Assembly (NCBI GenBank): GCA_021820785.1
Contig: JAKADE010000153.1
Location: 1 to 6,732, forward strand
Length of the DNA: 6,732 nt
Origin: Pseudomonadota bacterium
GTDB taxonomy: Bacteria > Pseudomonadota > Gammaproteobacteria > Steroidobacterales > Steroidobacteraceae
Reading direction: 5' to 3'
How positions within the stretch are numbered: the stretch's first letter is position 1; each line of letters starts with the position of its first letter. The notes beneath the pieces are model-generated. The model saw only the letters and a program-made list of their open reading frames with translations. It made no database searches and was not told the origin of the DNA. A program made the translations under genes and the position numbers. Below are positions 1 through 5,717 of the stretch, in pieces.

Positions 1-35
1 TCTGGCTTGCGGGCGAGTGGGCGATGCAGTTTCGC

Positions 36-112
36 GTGCCCGTAGCTCAGTTGGATAGAGCACCGGCCTTCTAAGCCGGTGGTCGCAGGTTCGAGTCCTG
101 CCGGGCACGCCA
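36..112 (+). tRNA. tRNA-Arg, anticodon TCT
   Basis: A complete cloverleaf can be folded. The 7-bp acceptor stem pairs 36-42 with 102-108, the discriminator is G109 and the CCA end (110-112) is encoded. The anticodon stem pairs CCGGC (63-67) with GCCGG (75-79) around a 7-base loop whose central triplet 70-72 is TCT, which reads AGA. The D-arm GCTCAGTTGG and the T-arm GGTTCGAGTCC are standard bacterial sequences. It is the first of three tandem tRNA genes, probably cotranscribed from a promoter left of the window. Confidence 0.97.
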
Positions 113-163
113 GCCGCAGCACGCGGCCGAGCGGGCTGCGCGCGGGGGGATGGTTGTGACGAC

Positions 164-240
164 GGTGGACGTAGCTCAGCTGGTAGAGTCCCGGGTTGTG
201 ATCCCGGTTGTCGTGGGTTCGAGTCCCATCGTCCACCCCA
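164..240 (+). tRNA. tRNA-His, anticodon GTG
   Basis: A complete cloverleaf with the extra G at position -1 (base 164) that is diagnostic of tRNA-His. It faces discriminator C237. The acceptor stem pairs GTGGACG (165-171) with CGTCCAC (230-236), and CCA is encoded at 238-240. The anticodon stem pairs CCGGG (191-195) with CCCGG (203-207), and the loop triplet 198-200 is GTG. It lies 51 bases after tRNA-Arg. Confidence 0.97.
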
Positions 241-251
241 GATTCTGCGGG

Positions 252-268
252 AGTCGCATCGGGCGACT
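252..268 (+). repeat. small hairpin in tRNA-His/tRNA-Lys spacer
   Basis: AGTCG (252-256) and CGACT (264-268) form a perfect 5-bp stem with a 7-base loop. It is followed by a short run of A on the + strand, not T, so it does not look like an intrinsic terminator for the tRNA transcript. A role in tRNA precursor processing is possible but unproven. Confidence 0.35.
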
Positions 269-285
269 GTCGCGTTAAAAAAATT

Positions 286-361
286 GGGCCGTTAGCTCAG
301 CTGGTAGAGCAGGAGACTCTTAATCTCTTGGTCGTAGGTTCGATCCCTACACGGCCCACCA
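286..361 (+). tRNA. tRNA-Lys, anticodon CTT
   Basis: The acceptor stem GGGCCGT (286-292) pairs with ACGGCCC (351-357), the discriminator is A358 and CCA is encoded at 359-361. The anticodon loop 317-323 has triplet CTT at 319-321, which reads AAG. The sequence closely resembles known proteobacterial tRNA-Lys genes. It is the last of the tandem tRNAs, and its 3' end borders a gene-poor stretch with repeats followed by accessory-type metal genes. This makes it a candidate integration target for an island, although no integrase is visible in the window. Confidence 0.97.
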
Positions 362-724
362 ATAAAATCAAATAGTTAAATTCTAGAGGCAATTGGGGAC
401 GTCGTGCTGAGTCACCAGAGAGTCACCAATTGGCCGCTGGTCTGGGGGCCTCTATGCTGCCGGAGTCAGGCGGTGCGGTAGGGTGGTCCTTGTCTGGACC
501 CGAAAACAGCCGAAGCAGATGCCATGCCGCGTGCGATGCTCAAGAGCGGACTCCATACTGGCGTTTGAGGCTATCCCGAGCGCTCTCACATCGATTAGCA
601 AGCTGGTCAATACCCGGCAGGCGCCGAGCGCCAACGTGTCCGCGTAAGCGGTAGGCCGACCCGAAGGGCCGGAGCGAACCGGAAGCTCACGCATCAGGTG
701 GGGTTACGTGCTCCACAGGTCAGT
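362..724. other. gene-poor stretch between tRNA-Lys and arsR-like gene
   Basis: No convincing gene is seen here. The first 25 bases are AT-rich, then come the repeats at 384-454, then GC-rich sequence to about 720. The reading frames open here (430-654 on + and 452-694 on -) have no recognisable domain, no ribosome binding site and Arg/Ser/Pro-rich composition, as expected of chance frames in GC-rich DNA. The stretch could be the decayed edge of an integrated element. That is inference from position alone. Confidence 0.45.
384..454. repeat. nested inverted repeats plus direct repeat after tRNA-Lys
   Basis: TAGAGGC (384-390) is the exact reverse complement of GCCTCTA (448-454). Inside it, CAATTGG (390-396) matches CCAATTG (426-432), so a nearly continuous 13-base arm on the left is mirrored on the right by two blocks split by about 15 bases. 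Between the arms, GAGTCACCA occurs twice in direct orientation (409-417 and 420-428) with an 11-base period. Placement 23 bases beyond a tRNA 3' end suggests integrase or recombination site architecture, or a folded terminator. No T-tract supports the terminator reading. Confidence 0.5.
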
Positions 725-754
725 CGGACAGCAGACCGCATGATTGCATATAAT
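725..754 (+). promoter_or_regulatory. sigma-70 promoter of the arsR-like/TonB receptor operon
   Basis: A perfect -10 box TATAAT lies at 749-754. A 4-of-6 -35 match, CGGACA (725-730), is 18 bases upstream. Transcription would start near 761, leaving a leader of only about 17 bases before the ATG at 778. A palindrome (753-772) overlaps the -10 end and the start point, as expected of a repressor-controlled promoter. Confidence 0.65.
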
Positions 755-772
755 TACATAATAACGTGTAAT
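753..772. promoter_or_regulatory. putative ArsR-family operator, ATTACA-N8-TGTAAT
   Basis: ATTACA (753-758) and TGTAAT (767-772) are perfect inverted repeats separated by 8 bases. Looser outer matches are CATA (747-750) and TATG (777-780). The site is AT-rich, overlaps the end of the -10 box and the predicted start of transcription, and ends 5 bases before the regulator's start codon. ArsR/SmtB proteins typically bind such imperfect palindromes at their own promoters and leave on metal binding. Assignment to this regulator is inference from position. Confidence 0.55.
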
Positions 773-777
773 CGTGT

Positions 778-1167
778 ATGACAATGAATACTCGAACCCG
801 ACACACGACGTCCTGCTGCCCGCCGAAGCCCGCGCTCGTGAAGCGAGCGCTCATTGCTGCCGAGCAAGCTAGTGAGCTTGTAAGCCTGTTCAAGATGCTC
901 GGGAACCATACCCGTGTGCGCCTTTTGCATGCGCTGGTGCGCGCCGGCGAGCTGTGTGTGTCTGAGCTGGCTGATGCGGTGGCGATGAAGCCGCAGGCTG
1001 TCTCGAATCAACTGCAGCGCCTTGCGGATCGGCGCATCGTCGCGGCGCGTAGGGAGGGAACGACTATTTACTATCGGGTCGTCGATCCTTGTGTGGCCGA
1101 AATCCTCGATCGTGCCCTGTGTCTGCTCGAGGATGCCAAGAGTGGCGTTCACACCCGCACCGCATGA
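778..1167 (+). CDS. ArsR/SmtB-family metal-sensing transcriptional repressor
   Basis: This 129-residue protein is of normal family length and carries the winged helix-turn-helix of ArsR/SmtB repressors. The core starts at residues 38-50 (FKMLGNHTRVRLL). The metal-box helix ELCVSEL (58-64) keeps Cys60, but Ser62 stands where ArsR and CadC have a second Cys. Next come the recognition helix region MKPQAVSNQLQRL (70-82) and the wing ending in IYYRV (97-101). Further Cys residues are a CC pair at 13-14, Cys105 and Cys115 in the C-terminal dimer helix. The N-terminal CC plus Cys60 recalls CadC-type sites, and Cys105 aligns roughly with a His ligand of the SmtB alpha-5 site. The likely role is metal- or metalloid-relieved repression of its own operon. 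The start is ATG 778 or ATG 784, and neither has a Shine-Dalgarno sequence. It overlaps the receptor gene by ATGA. The metal identity cannot be read from sequence. Confidence 0.93.
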   Translation: MTMNTRTRHTTSCCPPKPALVKRALIAAEQASELVSLFKMLGNHTRVRLLHALVRAGELCVSELADAVAMKPQAVSNQLQRLADRRIVAARREGTTIYYRVVDPCVAEILDRALCLLEDAKSGVHTRTA

Positions 1168-3380
1168 GCACGCGCCCCGTGTTGATCGTCGTGTGCGCGG
1201 CGCTCGGCGTTTTCGCAGCCGGGGCACAGACGTCGGCGGCAGCAGCGCGGAAGAGCGTGACGGAGCGGCAGCGCGAGACGCGGCCCAATTATCAGGCCGA
1301 GGCGCCGGAAGCGAAATCTGAGGAGAGGGTGCGCGCGCGAGCGCTTGAGCTGGCGCAGGAACATAACCCATCTGACCAGCCGGAGGCGCAGCTCTCCGAG
1401 ATCGTCGTCACGACGACGCGGATTCCACGGCGCATCGCCGATGAACCCACTCGGATCGAGGTGGTCGGACCAGAAGAGATCCGGGAACAGACTGCGGAGA
1501 GTCCGGGCAATGTCTCGATGCTCCTCAATGAGACATCGGGGTTGCACGTGCAGATCACTTCGCCAGGGCTCGCGGCGGCAAACGTGCGCATTGAGGGCTT
1601 GCCAGGTCGATACACCCAGATTCTTGCCGATGGGTTGCCTCTTTACGGCGGGCAGGCCAGCAGCATGAGTCTGCTTCAGATTCCGCCCCTCGATCTTGGA
1701 CGGGTTGAGATCATCAAAGGCGTCGCCTCGGCGCTCTACGGTGCCTCCGCATTGGGGGGCGTCATCAACTTCATCTCGCGCCGTCCCGATGGCAAGCGCG
1801 AGCTGCTACTGAATGAAACCAGCCGCCAGGGGACCGACATGGCGCTGTGGTGGTCCGGCACCCCTGCCCGGGTAGGCTGGACTTATTCTGTCTCCGCAAA
1901 TGCGGATCGGCAGGTCGAGCAGGATGCGGATGGGGATGGCTGGGCCGACATCCCGGGCTATCGCCGAGCGGTCATCACGCCGAGGCTGTACTGGAGCGAC
2001 GAGGCGGGGCGCAAGCTCTATCTCATCGCCGGAGCGCTGCTCGAGGATCGTACGGGTGGTACGCTGGCGGGTGGACGCGTCCCCAGCGGCGATCCGAACG
2101 GCGCCCCTTTTTATGAGGCACTGAAGACCCGGCAGTACGACGCTGGACTGACCAGCCAGTGGCCGCTATCGCGAAAGCAGATGCTGACCGTGCGGGCCTC
2201 TTTCATGGACCGAGGCGAGCGGCTGAATTTTGGTGGGTCTTACGAGCCAAGCGACTACCGCACTGCGCTCGTCGATGCGGCCGTGAACGGCACTGCCGGC
2301 ACGAATCGCTGGGTGACGGGCCTTTCGTTCGAGGAAGACCAGTACCGGGACCAAGCGTTGCCGGCATTTGATTTTACCTACCTCGTGCCGGCACTGTTTG
2401 CGCAGGACGAGATCAACATTGGCAGAAGCGTGATCTTGTCCGCCGGCGGTCGTGTCGATGCGCATAGCCAGTACGGTACGTTCTTCAGTCCGCGTCTGGC
2501 GGCGCTCTGGCGGCCGGGCGGGCGAGCCTCGCCGTGGCGAGTGCGATTGTCGCTCGGCGGGGGCTTTTACGCACCAACCCCATTGACCGGCGAGACTGAT
2601 GCCACCGGGCTCACGCGCATCCTGCCGCTCAGGAATCTCAATGCGGAACGCGCCCAGGGCGCTTCGGTCGACCTCGACCGATTGTGGGCTCTGCCACACG
2701 GCTTACTCGAGACCGATCTCACGGTCTTCGGTTCGGAAGTGGCGCATGCCGTCGATCTGGTCCAGATGAGCGCCAGTCCTCCCCGGTTCGCGTTTGTCAA
2801 CGACCCCCGGCCGATGCGCGCCCTCGGTACGGAGCTGCTCGTGTCAGGGCGCAGCGGACCCTTTGAATTCACCACCATCTACAACTACACCGATTCGACC
2901 GAGGTCGAACCGGATTCGATCTCGCGCATCACGGTGCCGCTCAATCCGCGCCACAGCGGTATTGTCACCGTCTCCTGGGAGAAGGAACGCATCGGGAGCA
3001 TAGGTCTCGAGGCCCTCTTTACCGGTCGGCAGACCCTGACAGGCACCCTGACCCCGAACCCGTATCGCACGACAAGCCCAAGTTTTGTCATGTTCGGCGT
3101 TTTACTCGAGCGGAAGGTCGGCCCGGTCACCGTGTTCCTGAACGGCGAGAACCTGACCGACCGCCGTCTCACGCGCTTCCAACCGCTTGTGCTTCCCGCA
3201 CAGGCACATGATGGTCGCTGGACGACGGACGCCTGGGGACCGCTCGACGGCCGGGTCATCAGCCTCGGAGTGAGATGGCGATTCGGTGAATTATCCAGAG
3301 GACGTAGCACAGAAGATCGTGATGGCGATGAGCCTTCCGATCTCGAGCGTCCGATTCTCGACGATTCCGGAAAACCCTGA
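1164..3380 (+). CDS. TonB-dependent outer-membrane receptor
   Basis: The 738-residue product has the size and order of a TonB-dependent receptor that takes up a scarce ligand using inner-membrane proton-motive force. A signal peptide covers about residues 1-27, ending in an Ala-rich stretch. A charged linker (30-77) leads to a TonB-box-like SEIVVTTTR (78-86) and then the plug (about 92-206), with RIEGLPGRYTQILADGLPL and VEIIKGVASALYGASALGGV as the classic plug motifs. The rest is beta barrel, including the late-barrel motif FLNGENLTDRR. Residues 254-262 read DADGDGWAD, a DxDxDGxxD calcium-loop-like segment. The barrel-terminal strand seems to end at VRWRF (703-707), yet 31 polar residues follow. 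The start at 1164 is chosen because it gives the signal peptide and the ATGA overlap with the ArsR-like gene, so translation is probably coupled; no Shine-Dalgarno is seen. The ligand is unknown: metallophore, cobalamin-like compound or metal complex. Control by the metal sensor is inferred. Confidence 0.93.
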   Translation: MSTRPVLIVVCAALGVFAAGAQTSAAAARKSVTERQRETRPNYQAEAPEAKSEERVRARALELAQEHNPSDQPEAQLSEIVVTTTRIPRRIADEPTRIEVVGPEEIREQTAESPGNVSMLLNETSGLHVQITSPGLAAANVRIEGLPGRYTQILADGLPLYGGQASSMSLLQIPPLDLGRVEIIKGVASALYGASALGGVINFISRRPDGKRELLLNETSRQGTDMALWWSGTPARVGWTYSVSANADRQVEQDADGDGWADIPGYRRAVITPRLYWSDEAGRKLYLIAGALLEDRTGGTLAGGRVPSGDPNGAPFYEALKTRQYDAGLTSQWPLSRKQMLTVRASFMDRGERLNFGGSYEPSDYRTALVDAAVNGTAGTNRWVTGLSFEEDQYRDQALPAFDFTYLVPALFAQDEINIGRSVILSAGGRVDAHSQYGTFFSPRLAALWRPGGRASPWRVRLSLGGGFYAPTPLTGETDATGLTRILPLRNLNAERAQGASVDLDRLWALPHGLLETDLTVFGSEVAHAVDLVQMSASPPRFAFVNDPRPMRALGTELLVSGRSGPFEFTTIYNYTDSTEVEPDSISRITVPLNPRHSGIVTVSWEKERIGSIGLEALFTGRQTLTGTLTPNPYRTTSPSFVMFGVLLERKVGPVTVFLNGENLTDRRLTRFQPLVLPAQAHDGRWTTDAWGPLDGRVISLGVRWRFGELSRGRSTEDRDGDEPSDLERPILDDSGKP

Positions 3381-3390
3381 CGGCCGTTCT

Positions 3391-3404
3391 TGTGACGTTT
3401 CACA
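3391..3404. repeat. perfect palindrome TGTGA-CGTT-TCACA
   Basis: TGTGA (3391-3395) and TCACA (3400-3404) are perfect inverted repeats around CGTT, 10 bases after the receptor stop codon. The half-sites look like those of CRP, but the spacing is 4 instead of 6 and no promoter follows. A small stable hairpin at the mRNA 3' end is more likely than a regulator site. Confidence 0.4.
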
Positions 3405-3431
3405 GACTGCGGCTGAGCCGGCCGCACAGTC
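3405..3431 (+). terminator. possible terminator hairpin after the receptor gene
   Basis: GACT-GCGGC (3405-3413) pairs with GCCGC (3421-3425) and AGTC (3428-3431) around a 7-base loop, with a two-base bulge at 3426-3427. It directly follows the palindrome at 3391-3404. There is no T-tract, so if it acts as a 3' end it is not a textbook intrinsic terminator. Confidence 0.3.
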
Positions 3432-3621
3432 GCGGATTGGTGTAAACCTGTTCGCTGAGCTCTGTGGGCGTAAGTGGGGACGTCTTCGCGATTCCCCAGA
3501 TGATCGAGTCGAAGCTCGAGTTCTCAAGCCCTGGACCTGCTCCGCTCCCGATGCCGCCGTCTCAGACAGATTGCGAGGGCGAGGAACAGGCGCACTGTCG
3601 GAAGCCCGCGCGTCCGTTCCC
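3432..3621. other. convergent intergenic stretch without a visible gene
   Basis: This lies between the 3' ends of the receptor gene and the oppositely oriented transporter gene. Reading frames that cross it on either strand have no ribosome binding site and no recognisable domain. Apart from the flanking hairpins I see nothing functional. Confidence 0.5.
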
Positions 3622-3650
3622 TGGGCGCCTCAGCTTCTGATCAGCGCCCA
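3622..3650 (-). terminator. inverted repeat overlapping the MFS gene stop codon
   Basis: TGGGCGC (3622-3628) and GCGCCCA (3644-3650) form a perfect 7-bp GC-rich stem with a 15-base loop that contains the TGA stop of the transporter gene (3641-3643 on the minus strand). It could close the minus-strand operon transcript, but no T-tract follows on that strand. Confidence 0.3.
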
Positions 3651-4876
3651 ACGCCGCCACTGTCTTCCAGTGCCACCGCGATCCACAATCCGGAGGCCGC
3701 CGCCAATGTCGCGGTGGTCCAGATCGCGGGCAACGCCGCATTGGAGAGCTGCGCGATCGACCCGAGCAACAACGCGCCGATCGCATAGCCAGTATCGCGC
3801 CAGTAGCGGTAGGTGCCGAGCGCCTTGCCGCGGATGAGGGCCGGTGCCCGGTCGGACATTGCGGCGATGAGGTTCGGATAGAGAAGCGCCATGCCGACGC
3901 CCATGATGACCGCTGCCGGCAGCCAAACTCCCATCCCTCGTCCGAGTGCGGTCACGACGATGCCGGCGGCGAGCAGCAGGAAGCCGGCGACGAACGGCCG
4001 CTTGCGGCCGATGCGATCGGCGAGATGTCCTGTCCACAGCTGCGACAGTCCCCACACCATCGCGTAGAGACCCGTCAGCCAACCGATCTCGATGAGACCC
4101 GCGCCATGGGTCTTGAAGAACAGCGGAAACATCACCCACACCAGCGTGTCCGCGATCTTGTTGACGACCCCACCCAGGCAGATCGCACGGCCCGCCCTAT
4201 CGCGGAAGGACATCCGGATGAACGTCGCCGCAAGGCCCGGGGTGCCGTCCTCCGTCCGTGGATGGCGCGCCTCGGCGTGTTCGGCGTGAACCCAGGCGAG
4301 TGTGTCACGCACTCGAACCAGCGTCGCGAGGCCCGCTGCGATGGTGGCAAACCCAAAGAACAGCAGCGCCGGCCGAGCCCCGATGTGGTGTGCAAGGAAT
4401 GCCGCACCGAGGCCGGCCACGCCGACGGCGACATAGCCTGTGGCCTCGTTGATTCCCACCGCAAGACCGCGCTGATGGGTGCTCGCCAGATCGATCTGGC
4501 TGGTGACAGTCATCGTCCAGGTGAGACCCTGGTTGACCCCGAGAAACGCGTTGGCCGCGACGATCCACCACCAGTTGGGTGCCGCGTAAATCAGCAACGG
4601 GATCGGAAGGGCGGCAAGCCAGCCGGCGAGCAGGACGGGTTTGCGGCCGAAGCGGTCGGCCAGAGCGCCGGCGAGGAGGTTGAGTGTGCCCTTCACCAGG
4701 CCGAAGGAGAGCACGAAGCTCGCGAGAAACAGGAAGGCGGTGCGCGCCACGCCGAAGTCATGCGCGACTACCGGCAGAACGGCGCGCTCCATGCCAATGA
4801 CGAGACCGACGAAGAAGACCTGCAGCATCTGCAGGCTGAACTGCGCCCGGTTTATCCCGATGCCGCGCTCATGCAC
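3641..4876 (-). CDS. major facilitator superfamily (MFS) transporter
   Basis: The 411-residue, 12-helix product has the normal MFS length and both cytoplasmic loop motifs: GALADRFGRK (70-79) after TM2 and its second-half copy GHLADRIGRK (283-292). The N-terminal segment FFVGLVIGMERAVLPVVA (21-38) and NQGLTWTMTVTSQIDL (115-130) look like a conserved MFS subgroup I cannot name. A central cytoplasmic loop contains His-rich WVHAEHAEARH (195-205), which might bind metal. It is expected to move a small solute across the inner membrane by proton coupling; the substrate is unknown. It does not look like ArsJ, the MFS exporter of arseno-phosphoglycerate. The start is GTG 4876, since no other in-frame start precedes the first helix, and its Shine-Dalgarno is weak. 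It lies 24 bases after the MBL gene and is probably cotranscribed with it and translated by reinitiation. Confidence 0.92.
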   Translation of the reverse strand: MHERGIGINRAQFSLQMLQVFFVGLVIGMERAVLPVVAHDFGVARTAFLFLASFVLSFGLVKGTLNLLAGALADRFGRKPVLLAGWLAALPIPLLIYAAPNWWWIVAANAFLGVNQGLTWTMTVTSQIDLASTHQRGLAVGINEATGYVAVGVAGLGAAFLAHHIGARPALLFFGFATIAAGLATLVRVRDTLAWVHAEHAEARHPRTEDGTPGLAATFIRMSFRDRAGRAICLGGVVNKIADTLVWVMFPLFFKTHGAGLIEIGWLTGLYAMVWGLSQLWTGHLADRIGRKRPFVAGFLLLAAGIVVTALGRGMGVWLPAAVIMGVGMALLYPNLIAAMSDRAPALIRGKALGTYRYWRDTGYAIGALLLGSIAQLSNAALPAIWTTATLAAASGLWIAVALEDSGGVGR

Positions 4877-4900
4877 GGGATCACCCGGGCCCGGCGGCGC

Positions 4901-5644
4901 TCATGCGGCCTTGCCCGGCGTCAGACCGGCGTTCCACGCCCGCAGCTCCACCGCTTGCTGCGGGGCCGGTGGGGTGTTCTCGAGCATGAATTCAACGAAT
5001 CGCTCCGGGTCGGACAGGGCGAAGGCGGCGTTGTATCGCTTCTCGAACCCGATCGTGGACGTCGGCTTGCCGGAAAGACCGCGTCCGCAGACCGATCCTG
5101 CGAATGCTCCGGGAAATACTTCCAGGTGTTCGGGCAGTGCCTTCAATCTCTTGAGCGTCGCGAACAGCGTCAAGGCCCCTGCCCGGGCATCGTCCACCAG
5201 CTCGGTGCGACCGACGTCACCGATCATCAGCGTATGACCGGTCATGACGAACCAGGCGTCTGCGGCGCGGGTTCGATCGGTGACCAGCAGGCAGAGGTGC
5301 TCTGGCGTATGTCCGGGGGTATGCAGGACATCAAGCGCAACGTTGCCGAGCTCGATCCGCTCGCCGTCATTCAGTGCTCGGAAGTCGTAGCCGGTGCGGG
5401 CCGATGCGTGCAGTGCATAGTCCGCACCTGTGGCTCGGGCGAGCTCACGGCCGCTCGAGCGGTGATCCGCATGCAGATGCGTGTCGATCACGAGCTGGAT
5501 CGGGGTGCCTGCCGCGGCCGCAGCCTCGAGGTAGACCTCGATCGGATCGAGCGGATCGATGACCGCGCCGAGCCCTTTGCCCGCGCAACCCACGAGGTAG
5601 GAGACGGCGACCGGCTCCCTGTGCAGAAATTGACGCAGGATCAT
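4901..5644 (-). CDS. MBL-fold hydrolase, persulfide dioxygenase/glyoxalase II type
   Basis: The 247-residue product has the beta-lactamase fold signature THLHADH (55-61) and the second metal His in HTPGHTPEH (108-116). The later part, GDVGRTEL (142-149) and GSVCGRGLSGKPTSTIGFE (183-201), resembles the single-domain core of ETHE1/CstB/Blh-type proteins that oxidise glutathione persulfide. No rhodanese domain is fused. Two metal-site positions are unusual. The family TGDTL, whose Asp is an iron ligand in ETHE1, reads TGHTL with His137. The family's usual PGHG reads PGAF (178-181). The protein may therefore have a three-His site (His56, His112, His137) or be a distinct subfamily. It is probably a cytosolic thiol, persulfide or thioester enzyme, with substrate unknown. 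ATG 5644 is preceded by AAGGG at 7 bases. It leads a two-gene operon with the MFS transporter. Confidence 0.9.
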   Translation of the reverse strand: MILRQFLHREPVAVSYLVGCAGKGLGAVIDPLDPIEVYLEAAAAAGTPIQLVIDTHLHADHRSSGRELARATGADYALHASARTGYDFRALNDGERIELGNVALDVLHTPGHTPEHLCLLVTDRTRAADAWFVMTGHTLMIGDVGRTELVDDARAGALTLFATLKRLKALPEHLEVFPGAFAGSVCGRGLSGKPTSTIGFEKRYNAAFALSDPERFVEFMLENTPPAPQQAVELRAWNAGLTPGKAA

Positions 5645-5676
5645 GGTTTGCCCTTACGCGCCGCGCGTTCTAGTCT

Positions 5677-5717
5677 TTGCCATTCTACTGTTTCGACGAA
5701 TGATTGACTGAAGGAGG
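5677..5717. promoter_or_regulatory. candidate divergent promoter region
   Basis: On the minus strand, TAGAAT (complement of 5682-5687) is a 5-of-6 -10 box for the MBL/MFS operon; its -35 is weak. On the plus strand, TTGCCA (5677-5682) is a 5-of-6 -35 box, 16 bases before AATGAT (5699-5704), for the MerT-like gene. The inverted repeat CATTC (5681-5685)-N12-GAATG (5698-5702) overlaps both -10 boxes and could be an operator. All three assignments are visual only. Confidence 0.35.

Noticed and set aside
409..428. CRISPR-like repeat
   Set aside because: Only two copies of a 9-base repeat with a 2-base gap; no array or spacers.
430..694. Small open frames on both strands after tRNA-Lys
   Set aside because: No ribosome binding site, no domain, and the two frames overlap each other. 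They look like chance frames.
1089..1163. Upstream extension of the receptor reading frame
   Set aside because: It lies inside the ArsR-like coding region, and its translation hides the signal peptide. ATG 1164 gives a proper export signal.
754..1371. 205-codon frame on the - strand over the ArsR-like gene
   Set aside because: It overlaps the well-supported regulator and receptor start, has Arg/Ser/Ala-rich composition and no recognisable motif.
3391..3404. CRP-type binding site
   Set aside because: The half-sites match, but the spacer is 4 rather than 6 bases and no promoter follows; it sits in a 3' region between convergent genes.
3641..4876. ArsJ or another named arsenic MFS exporter
   Set aside because: The N-terminal sequence does not resemble ArsJ as I know it, and no GAPDH-like partner gene lies in the window. 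Kept as MFS of unknown substrate.
4025..5707. 560-codon open frame on the + strand opposite the MFS and MBL genes
   Set aside because: It is antisense to two clear protein families, is rich in Arg, Gln, Glu and His with no domain, and has no suitable start site. Long antisense frames are expected in GC-rich coding DNA.
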